Shown here: positions 15,868-24,847 of the stretch, piece by piece | How positions within the stretch are numbered: position 1 is the first letter of the stretch | How the letters are laid out: each line of letters begins with the position of its first letter | NCBI GenBank assembly: GCA_041746735.1 | Contig: JBGTGP010000020.1 | Location: 124,001 to 188,000, forward strand | Length of the DNA stretch: 64,000 bases | Reading direction: 5' to 3' | Source of the DNA: Opimibacter sp041746735 | Lineage (GTDB): Bacteria > Bacteroidota > Bacteroidia > Chitinophagales > Saprospiraceae | The notes under the pieces: model-generated | Seen by the model: only the letters and a program-made list of their open reading frames with translations | Told to the model about the DNA's origin: nothing | Database searches by the model: none | Translations under genes and position numbers: made by a program

Positions 15868-16599
15868 ATGGAAGTAATCGACCTCGGGCTGATTCCGTAT
15901 CAGCAGGCCTGGGACCTCCAGACGATCCTCCATGCCCGGCTTGTGGCGAATAAGCGGAGTGGATATCCCGAGCCACAAAAGCATTACTTTTTACTCTGCG
16001 AGCATCCTCCTGTATATACTCTTGGGAAAAGCGGTTCGGAGGACCATCTCCGGATTGATGACCGGAAGAGGAAAGAGTTCAGCATCGAATATTTCAGGAT
16101 CAACAGAGGTGGGGACATTACCTTCCATGGGCCAGGTCAGCTTGTAGGCTATCCGATCCTGGATCTGGATCTTATTTTCACAGACGTCCACCGGTACGTC
16201 CGTAGTCTTGAAGAGGTCATCATCCGAACTCTGAGGCATTACAATATTAATGGTATCAGAAACGACAGATACACAGGCGTTTGGGTGCAGTCAAATCAAG
16301 TAAGCCCAGAAGTCAGGAAAATCTGTGCCATCGGCGTACATCTCAGCAGATGGGTTACGATGCACGGATTTGCATTCAACGTCAATACCAATCTGTCTTA
16401 TTTCGACCACATCATTCCCTGTGGGATTTCCGATCCGGATAAAAGTGTATGCTCCCTGAGTAGCCTATTGGATAAAGACGTAGATTTGCCTAACGTAAAA
16501 GACCTGGTCGTCAGGGAGTTTGGTGTCGTTTTTGACATTGACATCCTGACCTCATCGCCTGATCAGATCCTATCATTGACCACACAAACTGCTACATGA
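15868..16599 (+). CDS. lipB: Octanoyltransferase LipB
   Basis: LipB moves octanoyl groups from octanoyl-ACP to lipoyl domains, the first step of lipoic acid assembly. The product is 243 residues from the ATG at 15868, which begins at the family's usual MEVIDLGLIPYQQAWD. ATGs at 15844 and 15853 would add eight or five residues. Family motifs are clear: CEHPPVYTLGKSG, the RGGDITFHGPGQLVGYPI block, the lysine in KICAIGVHLSRWVTMHGFAFNVN, and the catalytic Cys in IIPCGI. The stop overlaps the ATG of the next gene. A partner LipA is not in the window. Confidence 0.95.
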   Translation: MEVIDLGLIPYQQAWDLQTILHARLVANKRSGYPEPQKHYFLLCEHPPVYTLGKSGSEDHLRIDDRKRKEFSIEYFRINRGGDITFHGPGQLVGYPILDLDLIFTDVHRYVRSLEEVIIRTLRHYNINGIRNDRYTGVWVQSNQVSPEVRKICAIGVHLSRWVTMHGFAFNVNTNLSYFDHIIPCGISDPDKSVCSLSSLLDKDVDLPNVKDLVVREFGVVFDIDILTSSPDQILSLTTQTAT

Positions 16600-17192
16600 T
16601 GAACACCGTTAAATTACTTTCCATCTTTGGTTTGTTCCTTTTCGCCACAGCCGCAACAGGACAAGCTCAGATCAACCCGGACATCAAGTCCAAACTAGAC
16701 GCCTACATTGAGTACTCCAATCAGCAAAACTGGGACAAAGCCTTCGATTTGTTGTATCCGAAATTATTCGCCCAGGTCTCTAAACAAGATTTGGTGAATT
16801 TGATGAAGGATGCAGAAGCTGACGGGATGTCGATTCAAATGAACAACGCCCGCATCACCTCCACATCTGCCCCTTTCGAAGAAGGTACGGAGACCTTTGT
16901 CCGGGTAGAATATGAAGCAGACGTCATAGTCAACATCGTGAAAGATGGAATTTATGATGCGCCTAAAGCGGTTCAAGCTATGGAAGAGCAGTTCAAAAGC
17001 ACTTACGGCCGAAAAGTAAACTGGGATGCAAGTAAACGTACGTTTGAGATCAGGGCAAAAAAATCCATCATGGCCATCCGGACAGACAATAAGAAGGATT
17101 GGTATCTCGTGGAGATCAATATGGATCAACCTGAACTCATGAATGCTCTTTTCCCTGCTTCCGTCATGGAGGCCTTGGTCCGTGTCGAGTAG
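16596..17192 (+). CDS. Secreted protein of unknown function
   Basis: The 198-residue protein has a signal peptide (about 1-24, …TAATGQAQ), and its ATG overlaps the lipB stop by four bases, so it is translationally coupled. The mature part begins with a helix (INPDIKSKLDAYIEYSNQQNWDKAFDLLYPKLF), then mixed alpha/beta with KDWYLVEIN near the end. The pattern resembles NTF2-like periplasmic domains found in Bacteroidota, but I cannot name a family. No metal or catalytic motif is visible. Confidence 0.65.
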   Translation: MMNTVKLLSIFGLFLFATAATGQAQINPDIKSKLDAYIEYSNQQNWDKAFDLLYPKLFAQVSKQDLVNLMKDAEADGMSIQMNNARITSTSAPFEEGTETFVRVEYEADVIVNIVKDGIYDAPKAVQAMEEQFKSTYGRKVNWDASKRTFEIRAKKSIMAIRTDNKKDWYLVEINMDQPELMNALFPASVMEALVRVE

Positions 17193-17234
17193 AAACGGGC
17201 TCTGTATAAGCTGCATAACATCTAAATCCGATAC

Positions 17235-17780
17235 ATGAGTACGCAAGAAGCCCGTCCGGTGAATTATAGCCGGACGATGATGACGGAATTGGTCATGCCC
17301 AATGATACCAATCCGCTGGGGCATTTGATGGGGGGCAATCTCATGCGCTGGATGGATATCGCGGGAGGCATCTGCGCTGCCCGACACTGTGGTGCTCATG
17401 CGGTGACCGCATCGGTGGACAGTGTCTCGTTTAGCAAACCGATTCATCTGGGTGATGTCATTACGATCAAGGCTTCTGTTACCCGGGCATTTACGACGTC
17501 AGTGGAGATCTATATTGAAGTTTTCACCACATCATCCTTTGGCGCGGATCTGGAAAAATCCAATCATGCGTACATGACGTTTGTGGCGCTCGACTCGCGC
17601 ACCTCCAGACCCAAAGCTGTGCCACAGGTGATTCCCGAGACAGAAGAAGAAGAAAAGCTGTTTGAAGGCGCAGCCCGCCGACGAGAGGTACGTCTGGTAC
17701 TCGCCGGCCGCATAAAACCGGAGGAGGCTGTGGGGCTCAAAGCTTTATTTAAGGAACTGGAGGCCGCCTCCGACAAATAG
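17235..17780 (+). CDS. Acyl-CoA thioesterase (hotdog fold, YciA/BACH type)
   Basis: The 181-residue product is a cytoplasmic hotdog-fold thioesterase hydrolysing acyl-CoA to free acid and CoA. Conserved blocks: MPNDTNPLGHLMGGNLMRWMD with the catalytic-region Asn/Asp, AVTASVDSVSFSKPIHLGDVI in the central strands, and a C-terminal helix rich in Glu, Arg and Lys. The length fits a single hotdog domain plus a C-terminal helix that assembles hexamers in this class. It lies 42 bp after the preceding gene and 3 bp before the methyltransferase gene, and is probably cotranscribed with lipB. Confidence 0.88.
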   Translation: MSTQEARPVNYSRTMMTELVMPNDTNPLGHLMGGNLMRWMDIAGGICAARHCGAHAVTASVDSVSFSKPIHLGDVITIKASVTRAFTTSVEIYIEVFTTSSFGADLEKSNHAYMTFVALDSRTSRPKAVPQVIPETEEEEKLFEGAARRREVRLVLAGRIKPEEAVGLKALFKELEAASDK

Positions 17781-17783
17781 TCC

Positions 17784-18644
17784 ATGATTTCGTCCAGAAT
17801 CAAGTCTGTAGTCAAAGCCTGGATGTCGCGCTATCAAAGCCTTCATCTGGAATATCCGGTGGACATGCGTCCACGGTATGGTCATGGCCTCCCTGCACAC
17901 CCTTTGCTCCATTCGATCATCCAAAAAAATAGGGATATATATACTGAATGGCTGGAGAAAGCACGCTCCTGTACCGACGAAATAGCCTTAATCCCTGACG
18001 CCGAAATGGTCCGTGACCCGGGATCTCCGTCTTGGAATAACGGTTTTCTGCCGGGCCTTGACATGGTCATCCTTTATACACTCATAGCGCATATGGAGCC
18101 GACTACATACGTAGAGATTGGTTCAGGTCATTCTACCAAAGTAGTGGCTTTGGCCAAAAAAAACCGTCAATTGGTAACACGCATGATTTCGATTGATCCA
18201 TCACCCCGGGCTGAAATCGACATGCTGGCAGATGAAATCGTCAGAGCCCCTTTTGAAGAAACCGATTTACATTTCTTTAAAAAGCTAAACGCCGGTGATA
18301 TTGTATTTGTCGATAACTCACACCGGATATTCCCCAATTCCGATGCTACGGTTTTCTTTCTGGAGGTATTGCCCTTTTTGCCTGAAGGGGTAGTCGTCCA
18401 TCTGCATGATATCTACCTGCCGTATGACTATCCGCAGTTTATGTGTGATCGGTACTATTCGGAACAATACCCTCTGGCCTGTTATCTTATGGCCAATCCG
18501 GAACGTTACCAAACCCTCATGCCCAACTATTATATATCTGAGGATCCGGAGTTGAAGAAAATACTTCAACCGCTATGGGAGCATCCGTCCATGCCCGTCG
18601 TCGAACAGCATGGGGCTTCGTTTTGGTTGCGGATAGGAAAGTAG
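17784..18644 (+). CDS. Class I SAM-dependent methyltransferase-like protein
   Basis: The 286-residue protein contains the SAM-binding motif I as TYVEIGSGHSTKVVALA (about 112-128), the acidic motif II ISIDPSPRAEID, and a later IVFVDNSHRIFPNSD and VHLHDIYLPYDYP. The pattern matches the Methyltransf_24 type, often found in polysaccharide or secondary-metabolite modification. No signal peptide or membrane segment. The gene starts 3 bp after the thioesterase stop, so it is probably the last gene of the lipB operon. The substrate is unknown. Glycosyltransferases lie 6 kb away and need not be related. Confidence 0.75.
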   Translation: MISSRIKSVVKAWMSRYQSLHLEYPVDMRPRYGHGLPAHPLLHSIIQKNRDIYTEWLEKARSCTDEIALIPDAEMVRDPGSPSWNNGFLPGLDMVILYTLIAHMEPTTYVEIGSGHSTKVVALAKKNRQLVTRMISIDPSPRAEIDMLADEIVRAPFEETDLHFFKKLNAGDIVFVDNSHRIFPNSDATVFFLEVLPFLPEGVVVHLHDIYLPYDYPQFMCDRYYSEQYPLACYLMANPERYQTLMPNYYISEDPELKKILQPLWEHPSMPVVEQHGASFWLRIGK

Positions 18645-18669
18645 ACGAAAAGTCGAGCTGTGTCGTCGC

Positions 18670-21123
18670 TTATTTCAACAGCAACACATCCCCTTTTGCC
18701 ACTTCCAATCGACCATCCGGATACCGAAGCGTAGCCGTATACACATAGGTATCTGAAGGAGCAGGTTGATTTTTAAAGCGGCCATCCCAACCCTGTAAAT
18801 CATCATTTCGGGCTTCGTAGACCAGCTGTCCCCAGCGATTGAAGATCATAAACTTCTCAATCATAATATTACCGTTGATGATGATCCGGAAATTGTCGTT
18901 GATATCATCCCCATTATCAGGAGTAAAGGCATTAGGAATCATAAAACTCGGAGGAACCGTTGGAAACGAAATCGTATCGGTCTGGGTACATCCTTTGGAA
19001 TTGATGTATGTCGCCACAATAAAATTGCGGGGATCGTTAGCATTGAATTCTATGGATGGAGCTGTCGTTGAAAGATTGACGCCGTTGACGGTCCACATGA
19101 TGGATGTCGGTGTGGTGGGATTGACATTGAGCGCGACCATGACCCTGGAGCCCTGACCGATCTCTGTGGTATTCGGATCCGGCATAATGAAAAACGCCGA
19201 AGCATCCGGTTGAGCTAAGGTGACCGCGACTGTACCGAATACCCGGCATATATCCGGATCAGGTGACTGTGCAGTAAAGCTGAGTAGGCCGGGCGAATTG
19301 ACCGTTACAGTCGGAGAGGGACAGGCATTACAACTCAGGGACAGATTACCATTAAAAACATTCCATTCGATATCAGTATACTCGGGATTGCCGGTGATAG
19401 CTACGGTTGTTTCGCCCTGACAGGCAACGATTGGCGGGCCAGTCACTTGCGGACGATCTCCGGTAAGGAACTGGAAAAAGCCTGCTGCCCCGCAAAAATT
19501 GGGATTAGTGGTACTGGCGGTGAGGAGTACATTGATTGTATTGTTTTCATTGATGGTGATGATCGGATCCGGGCAGGTGGAACAACTGAGAGACGCATTT
19601 CCAAAAACAACATTCCATTGAAAATCAGAAAGTCCGGACGGATTGGTGATGGTGATGGGCACCATATCTCCTGCACACACCACCGGGTCGCTATCCAGAC
19701 CAATCTGTTGAAGTGGCGGAATGCGGATGACCAGGTTGGCACCAACAGGACATTCGAGGATCTTACCTGAAAACTCATAGATCAGGGTAGAACCCGGATT
19801 GCCGATGACTGTGACTTTCGGATCCAGGCATCTCGTGCAACTCAGGCCATCACCCGGTGACCATTCTGGTTCTGTAACCATGGTCGCCAACACCTCGACG
19901 TCAAACATTGCTCCCGGACACAGCATGGTATCCATGACAGATAATGGAACGACTGAGGGGACTACATTGATCAGAATCGAATCGCGTGACACGCAGGCAT
20001 TGTTCACATTTTCACGTATATACAAGGTTGTATCAATCAACTCCAGGGCCACGTTCAGAAAGTTCATCGGTGTCAGATAGGTGTTGTTGTCTGGCATCCA
20101 TTGAAATGTAAGATCCGGGTACGATAACGAATCATACGACGGAGAGAAAAGGGCGACGATTTCTCCGGCGCAGTAATAGGGCTTGGCCGGTGCGATGGCG
20201 ATTGGCAGCGCGGCCGGTAGCGAATCTACTTTGACGACGACTGTATCAGAAGCTATACATACGCCGATGTTTGAGGAGAGAATATAGGTCGTGGTAACTG
20301 TGGGATTGGCTATCGGATTCAGTACCAATGGGTTGCTGAGTGTTGAATCTGAGGGTGTCCAGGTAAAGGTTGTCGCAAGTCCCTGTATCTGGCCTTGCAG
20401 GATGACGCCTGATTCATCCAGACATATAAAGAGCGTATCTGCCGATGCGATATTGGCGATAGCAAGATCCAGATAGATACTGTCTTTTGCTTCGCATCCT
20501 TCACCTCCAACAGCTGCAAAATACCAGGCAGAGACAAAAGGACGGACTGTTACCTCAGGTCCGGAGGTGGGATCAAAAGCTGGGGAAGGGGACCAGTGGA
20601 TCGTGGCATCAGATACCGCCTGCAATACCAAAGGCTCAAAGCGGCACCAGGGAAGCGTATCATTTATGCTGGTAATCTCTACGGAGTACGCATCGATAAT
20701 TCCGGTTTCAATGAAAGCCACATCAGATTTTTGGCCAGAGAGATAGGCGAACTCCCATAGGATATCTTCGAAACCTTCGATCAAACCGTCATCCACAGGA
20801 TTGACTGTGACGGTGACCACCGTTTCTTCCGGTGACATAATAATTGGAAATCCGGGTCCTGAAAAGGTATAATCCAGATTGGCCTGCGCTTGTCCGGTAG
20901 CACTGAAAAATATTTCGATCGTTTCGACATTGCCTGGATCCCGGACAAAGACCAGCTCGTACGGACCGCTGCAGGTTTCCGACATGATACCGGCATTAGC
21001 AGGTGTGTTGAAAAAAACCTCCAATGGAGGATTGGATTGAGCGAAAGTGATCATTGGAAGGCAGGCCAACATCAACATTATCAAAAGGCCTGCGGGGGAT
21101 TGTTTTACCATGGTACCTGACAT
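18670..21123 (-). CDS. Secreted multi-domain protein with gliding-motility C-terminal (CHU_C) domain
   Basis: The 817-residue protein has a signal peptide (about 1-28, …MITFAQ). Near the N-terminus, residues about 50-125 resemble a Calx-beta domain (NLDYTFSGPG…VDDGLIEGFEDILWEF). The body is a series of Ig-like segments with regularly spaced cysteines, containing at least three copies of a motif such as WNVVFGNASLSCSTCPDPIITI. The last about 95 residues (PPSFMIPNAFTPDNGDDINDNF … IFNRWGQLVYEA … GDVLLLK) are the type B sorting domain for type IX secretion. It is predicted to be exported across the outer membrane and attached or released as an adhesin or matrix protein. Convergent with the methyltransferase gene. 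Confidence 0.88.
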   Translation of the reverse strand: MSGTMVKQSPAGLLIMLMLACLPMITFAQSNPPLEVFFNTPANAGIMSETCSGPYELVFVRDPGNVETIEIFFSATGQAQANLDYTFSGPGFPIIMSPEETVVTVTVNPVDDGLIEGFEDILWEFAYLSGQKSDVAFIETGIIDAYSVEITSINDTLPWCRFEPLVLQAVSDATIHWSPSPAFDPTSGPEVTVRPFVSAWYFAAVGGEGCEAKDSIYLDLAIANIASADTLFICLDESGVILQGQIQGLATTFTWTPSDSTLSNPLVLNPIANPTVTTTYILSSNIGVCIASDTVVVKVDSLPAALPIAIAPAKPYYCAGEIVALFSPSYDSLSYPDLTFQWMPDNNTYLTPMNFLNVALELIDTTLYIRENVNNACVSRDSILINVVPSVVPLSVMDTMLCPGAMFDVEVLATMVTEPEWSPGDGLSCTRCLDPKVTVIGNPGSTLIYEFSGKILECPVGANLVIRIPPLQQIGLDSDPVVCAGDMVPITITNPSGLSDFQWNVVFGNASLSCSTCPDPIITINENNTINVLLTASTTNPNFCGAAGFFQFLTGDRPQVTGPPIVACQGETTVAITGNPEYTDIEWNVFNGNLSLSCNACPSPTVTVNSPGLLSFTAQSPDPDICRVFGTVAVTLAQPDASAFFIMPDPNTTEIGQGSRVMVALNVNPTTPTSIMWTVNGVNLSTTAPSIEFNANDPRNFIVATYINSKGCTQTDTISFPTVPPSFMIPNAFTPDNGDDINDNFRIIINGNIMIEKFMIFNRWGQLVYEARNDDLQGWDGRFKNQPAPSDTYVYTATLRYPDGRLEVAKGDVLLLK

Positions 21124-21184
21124 ATAATCTAGCTGTTTCAGCGAACGGTAAAAATAATCTTTTTTGGATAGCTCTTCGGTGCGA

Positions 21185-21571
21185 TCAGCGGGTTTGACAG
21201 CCAGCCAACATCTTTTTTACGTCCTGAACCTGAACGGTTTGTGGAAGAGCAGCGTATTTAATGCCCAGAAAATTGATGAGATTGGTCATTTCCGTGTCAC
21301 TCAACGCCTTATTTGGCAACATTTGCTGGCCGGTAGCCGGATTCACCGGTATTCCGTTCCGGATGAGACAAACAAGCCGCTCAGGTTGGGAAAAACCGAG
21401 GGACGCTTTGGTCAGTGGTGGAATAAGTTGAGCCAGTCCGCTACCATCATCCATGTGGCACGGCGCGCAATGATACCCATAGAGGACTTCACCCTGGCTG
21501 TAAGGATGCTCTTTGCAAGCCGGTATCAAAAGCCCCAGCAGGAACAGGATAGCTGCGGCTTTACGAATCAT
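21185..21571 (-). CDS. c-type cytochrome lipoprotein
   Basis: The 128-residue protein (ATG at 21571) starts with a lipoprotein signal ending PAC (Cys19). ATGs at 21583 and 21619 also exist in frame, but the leader fits the inner one best. It has a single haem-binding motif CAPCH at 35-39 followed by a Met84 axial ligand in the GQQM segment, giving a class I cytochrome c of about 100 mature residues. It is the last gene of a three-gene set with the lipoprotein and SCO1 genes. Electron transfer in the periplasm and a possible link to cytochrome oxidase assembly or function are inferred from the SCO neighbour. Confidence 0.88.
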   Translation of the reverse strand: MIRKAAAILFLLGLLIPACKEHPYSQGEVLYGYHCAPCHMDDGSGLAQLIPPLTKASLGFSQPERLVCLIRNGIPVNPATGQQMLPNKALSDTEMTNLINFLGIKYAALPQTVQVQDVKKMLAGCQTR

Positions 21572-21656
21572 ACCAGAAGACATACAGGAATAAAGTGGGA
21601 ATAGGCAACTGGCATCCATGAGTAGAATAAACTTTTACGACCAACCCCAGCCCGCA

Positions 21657-22274
21657 TCAGTATTCCTCTCGCAGGAGTTTATCAATTGTATCGAAGAAAG
21701 CGGTGACAGATTCGGCATCAGTCCCTTCACAGAATCCACGGACATGACGATGATGATCCACCAGAATGATCCGTCCGCTATGGTCAAAACCCATCGGGGC
21801 CGAAGGATCTTCAACCACACTCACAAAGTATTGATCCGCCAGATGAAAAATCGAATCCTTTTCGCCGGTTACAAATTTCCATCGCTTTGTATCCACGCCC
21901 AGATTATAAGCATACCGGTGCAATACACTGACAGAGTCATACCGCTGGTCAATGGTATGCGACATCATCAATACTCTCGGATCATCTTTGTACCGGTCGT
22001 ATAACCGAAGCATTTGTTTTTTGACCTTTGGACAAATACTGGGACATGAGGTGAAGAAAAAATCAGCCAGCAACACTTTGTACCCCAAATCGGAAATCCG
22101 GAAAATCTGACTATCCTGATCCGTGAGTGCGATAAGCGGTATCGTATGAAATGCTGTATCTCCATTATGGATATCCATGTTACCTAGAATCGGCAACGGT
22201 TTGGCGTTGTCCCGGCAACCCGGCAAGAGACCCAGAAGGCCCACAATCGTTATGTAAAGTAAAAACTGTTTCAT
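21657..22274 (-). CDS. SCO1/SenC family copper chaperone, lipoprotein
   Basis: The 205-residue protein has a lipobox (LLPGC, Cys20) and a thioredoxin-fold SCO domain. Copper ligands are present: the CPSICP motif with Cys77 and Cys81, and His165 in FDHSGRIILVD. SCO proteins deliver copper to the CuA site of cytochrome c oxidase or act as its thiol reductant. The gene follows the lipoprotein gene with a 3-bp gap and precedes the cytochrome c gene, a layout common in Bacteroidota respiratory loci. No oxidase genes are in the window. Confidence 0.92.
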   Translation of the reverse strand: MKQFLLYITIVGLLGLLPGCRDNAKPLPILGNMDIHNGDTAFHTIPLIALTDQDSQIFRISDLGYKVLLADFFFTSCPSICPKVKKQMLRLYDRYKDDPRVLMMSHTIDQRYDSVSVLHRYAYNLGVDTKRWKFVTGEKDSIFHLADQYFVSVVEDPSAPMGFDHSGRIILVDHHRHVRGFCEGTDAESVTAFFDTIDKLLREEY

Positions 22275-22277
22275 GAT

Positions 22278-22733
22278 TTATTCAGTCGGATTTGCGGCAA
22301 GCCAATCCTGTGCCTTTTTAATACCACCGAGCATATCATCCTTTACTTGCTGTACTTTGATCAATTCTTGCTTGTAAAAGGCCTCCAATTGCGCAGGTTG
22401 GAGTCCGGATTTGGCATCACCATACGCTTTCATCCAGTCCCACATACTATCTTCTCCTTTTTTCAATGCCTCCATCGCTGCATTGAGGCCGGATATGGCG
22501 GCGTCGGAACCTGCTTCTTTTTCTTCCAGTTTGATTTTCATTCGTTTCAGTTGTGCTGTCAGATGTCCGATATCATTCATTTTGGGCATCACTTCATCAT
22601 GGATGGCCATGACTTGTTGCTCCAGCTGGTCTAATTGTTCTTTGCTGGCCCCAGCGGTTCCATCGGAAGATGCAGCAGGTTTACAGGCTATCATAAATGC
22701 CATACACAATAGAAGAAGGAATAAAACTCTCAT
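22278..22733 (-). CDS. Coiled-coil lipoprotein upstream of SCO1
   Basis: The 151-residue lipoprotein (lipobox MIAC, Cys17) has a Ser/Gly-rich linker, then a heptad-like helix (about 30-80, KEQLDQLEQQVMAIHDEV…) and a second helical part with a conserved-looking DSMWDWMKAY. I recognise the pattern as a family that recurs beside SCO1 genes in Bacteroidota and is sometimes named 'viral A-type inclusion protein', a label with no functional meaning. It is the first gene of the operon with SCO1 (3-bp gap) and cytochrome c. A TATCTTTG promoter box lies 24 bp upstream. Confidence 0.75.
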   Translation of the reverse strand: MRVLFLLLLCMAFMIACKPAASSDGTAGASKEQLDQLEQQVMAIHDEVMPKMNDIGHLTAQLKRMKIKLEEKEAGSDAAISGLNAAMEALKKGEDSMWDWMKAYGDAKSGLQPAQLEAFYKQELIKVQQVKDDMLGGIKKAQDWLAANPTE

Positions 22734-22756
22734 GATCAGTATTTGTTATTTACCGA

Positions 22757-22764
22757 CAAAGATA
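22757..22764 (-). promoter_or_regulatory. -7 box TATCTTTG for the lipoprotein-SCO1-cytochrome operon
   Basis: An exact TAnnTTTG match on the minus strand. It predicts transcription from about 22753 and a 20-nt leader before the ATG at 22733. Confidence 0.6.
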
Positions 22765-22794
22765 CAGTTACCTCGCATGATGTGAAACTCGGGT

Positions 22795-22802
22795 TACATT
22801 TG
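22795..22802 (+). promoter_or_regulatory. -7 box TACATTTG for the photolyase-like gene
   Basis: An exact TAnnTTTG match directly in front of the start codons GTG 22805, ATG 22808 and ATG 22811. The predicted transcription start (about 22806) leaves almost no leader. Confidence 0.55.
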
Positions 22803-22807
22803 ATGTG

Positions 22808-24022
22808 ATGATGTTACAACGATCCATACTGTGGTTCAGGCAGGATTTACGATTGCATGACAACGAATCATTGCTGGAAGCGGTCCGGTCCTCAGACGAA
22901 CTGATACCAGTGTACATCATTGATCCTGCAATAGTGGCGTATGGCGCGGCCCGGCGCCAATTCTTGCTGGAAAGCGTGAAGGAACTGCGCGCTTATCTCA
23001 GGCACAGAGGCTCAGACCTCGTGGTCCGAACAGGTGCTGCAGATGAAATCCTCTACGAAATGGCATTGGAGACAAAGTGTCAGTGGGTATTTTGTAACCG
23101 TGAGCGTACGCGTGATGAAGTACAGATACAGGATCGCCTGGAGCAAAAACTTTGGACGATCGGCCGGGAGTTGCGGTATAGTCGCGGCAAGATGTTGTAT
23201 TACACGGCTGATTTACCTTTTCCGGTCACGCATTGCCCGGATGCCTTTGCTGCTTTTAAGAAGGAGGTGGAAAATTTCATTCCTGTCCGTCCCCCGTTGA
23301 ATGTTCCGGATAAAATCCCGCCCTTTCCTTCCGAGCTGGATGCTGGTTTTATTCCGGACATTTCTGGAAAGGAGCGGAAAAAGAACTTCGACTTTTTTTA
23401 TGGAGGTGAGGGAAATGGGATATTGACGCTTCAACAGCTCTATCCCATAGAGAAGCAGGATCATATAGATGGGGAGGGCAGAAGATTATCGCCGTGGATC
23501 TCCCTGGGTTGTCTTTCGCCAAAGAAAGTATATCATGAATCGTACAAATGGAATACAGATGGGGAAGAGACCCGTCAAAATCTCATCTACCGGGATTATC
23601 TCCGACTGATGGGGAAGAAGTATGGTGACCGCATTTTTTATGCTTCAGGTATCCGGAATAAAAAACTTTTCTCCAAGCATGATCCGATGATGTTGCATCG
23701 CTGGCAATCGGGTCAGACGGATATCGATATTGTCGATGCAGGGATGCGCCAACTTTTACTCACCGGATGGATTCCGGATACAATCAGACGACTTGTGGCG
23801 GGTTATTTTTTAAAAGTACTACAACTGGACTGGAGGCTGGGCGCCGCCTGGTTTGAGTCGCAATTGATCGACTATGATCCCTGCACTAACTGGGTTTCCT
23901 GGCAGAATATAGCCGGCATCGGGCCGGATGCCAAAGAAGACCGGACCATCCACTTTGAGATGGCGGGACGAAAACTGGATCCAGACGGTAGTTATATCAG
24001 TGCCTGGAAAGATCAAATCTGA
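22808..24022 (+). CDS. Divergent DASH-type cryptochrome/photolyase family protein
   Basis: The 404-residue flavoprotein-family member begins with the photolyase alpha/beta domain (ILWFRQDLRLHDN). The C-terminal region has WISLGCLSPKKVYHE, DAGMRQLLLTGW, LDWRLGAAWFESQLIDYDP and a DASH-like ending LDPDGSYISAW. Several positions differ from active photolyases. The loop carrying the FAD phosphate-binding T/S-S-K-F before SPW is shortened and reads GEGRRLSPW. The ELxWRDY motif is NLIYRDY, so the lesion-binding Trp is Tyr. The TGWMxNR site is TGWIPDT, so Asn is Asp. The Asn facing flavin N5 (CTNW) is kept. DNA repair activity is therefore uncertain. At 404 residues it is shorter than typical DASH proteins (430 or more). 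Confidence 0.8.
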   Translation: MMLQRSILWFRQDLRLHDNESLLEAVRSSDELIPVYIIDPAIVAYGAARRQFLLESVKELRAYLRHRGSDLVVRTGAADEILYEMALETKCQWVFCNRERTRDEVQIQDRLEQKLWTIGRELRYSRGKMLYYTADLPFPVTHCPDAFAAFKKEVENFIPVRPPLNVPDKIPPFPSELDAGFIPDISGKERKKNFDFFYGGEGNGILTLQQLYPIEKQDHIDGEGRRLSPWISLGCLSPKKVYHESYKWNTDGEETRQNLIYRDYLRLMGKKYGDRIFYASGIRNKKLFSKHDPMMLHRWQSGQTDIDIVDAGMRQLLLTGWIPDTIRRLVAGYFLKVLQLDWRLGAAWFESQLIDYDPCTNWVSWQNIAGIGPDAKEDRTIHFEMAGRKLDPDGSYISAWKDQI

Positions 24023-24039
24023 ATTCCTGATCTCCATGT

Positions 24040-24723
24040 CTAAACGTGGGAAAGAATTCCATCCTTCATATGATACGTCGTATCGCTGAGCGCTGCGAGG
24101 TCCAGGTTATGCGTCACGATAATAAGGCTCTTACCCATTTCTGTGGTGATGCTCCGGAGCAGTTGATGCACCTGAATGGAGGTCTCTGTATCGAGATTAC
24201 CTGAGGGTTCATCCGCCAGGATGATATCCGGTTCATTCATCAGGGCTCTGCCGATGGCCACCCGTTGCTGTTCTCCACCTGATAATTGGCCGGGTTTGTG
24301 ATCAGCGCGTTCGCTAAGTTGAAGATATCCGAGTAATTGACGGGCACGGGTGAAAGCTTCTTTTTTTCCGGTGCCGGTGATCAGGGCCGGCATGGCAATG
24401 TTTTCGAGGGCTGTAAATTCAGGAAGGAGATGATGAAACTGAAATACAAACCCCAGATGTCGACTTCTGAAGGCTGCTAATGCTTTGCTCTTCATGCCCG
24501 TGACCCTATGTCCGCATACCTTCAGGTCTCCCGCATCGGGGGAATCGAGCGTGCCCAGGATATGCAGTAATGTGCTCTTACCGGATCCGGATTTTCCCAC
24601 TATAGCAACCATCTGCCCTTTGGGGACAGTCAGATCGACACCCTTCAGCACTTCCAAAGGCCCAAAGTGACGATGGATGCCAGTAGCCTGGATAGCCAAT
24701 GCAGCCGGGTCTGTTTCCTTCAT
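24040..24723 (-). CDS. ABC transporter ATP-binding protein, LolD-like
   Basis: The 227-residue ATPase starts at the ATG at 24723; an upstream TTG at 24753 is less likely. Walker A is VGKSGSGKST, the signature is LSGGEQQR and Walker B is IILADEP, followed by the SGNLDTETS loop. The Q-loop region FVFQFHHLLPEFTALENIAMP is characteristic of the LolD/MacB group, which drives lipoprotein release or type VII mechanotransmission. No permease gene is adjacent: the photolyase gene converges on it and a glycosyltransferase diverges from it. Given the many lipoproteins in this organism, a Lol role is plausible but unproven. Confidence 0.85.
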   Translation of the reverse strand: MKETDPAALAIQATGIHRHFGPLEVLKGVDLTVPKGQMVAIVGKSGSGKSTLLHILGTLDSPDAGDLKVCGHRVTGMKSKALAAFRSRHLGFVFQFHHLLPEFTALENIAMPALITGTGKKEAFTRARQLLGYLQLSERADHKPGQLSGGEQQRVAIGRALMNEPDIILADEPSGNLDTETSIQVHQLLRSITTEMGKSLIIVTHNLDLAALSDTTYHMKDGILSHV

Positions 24724-24817
24724 TCGGGTCCAAATTTGCGAAATAACCGACAATTCCCACCGAAACCTTTCTCATTGAGATCGAAATCGCAATACCCTTT
24801 GGCCATCTGAAAATCAT

Positions 24818-24825
24818 TACTTTTG
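24818..24825 (+). promoter_or_regulatory. -7 box TACTTTTG for the glycosyltransferase genes
   Basis: An exact TAnnTTTG match with TTTGG about 17 bases upstream as a possible -33 element. It predicts a leader of about 19 nt before the ATG at 24848; a run of C's lies in that leader. Confidence 0.6.
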
Positions 24826-24847
24826 TACCCCCCCCTCCAAAGAGTGT

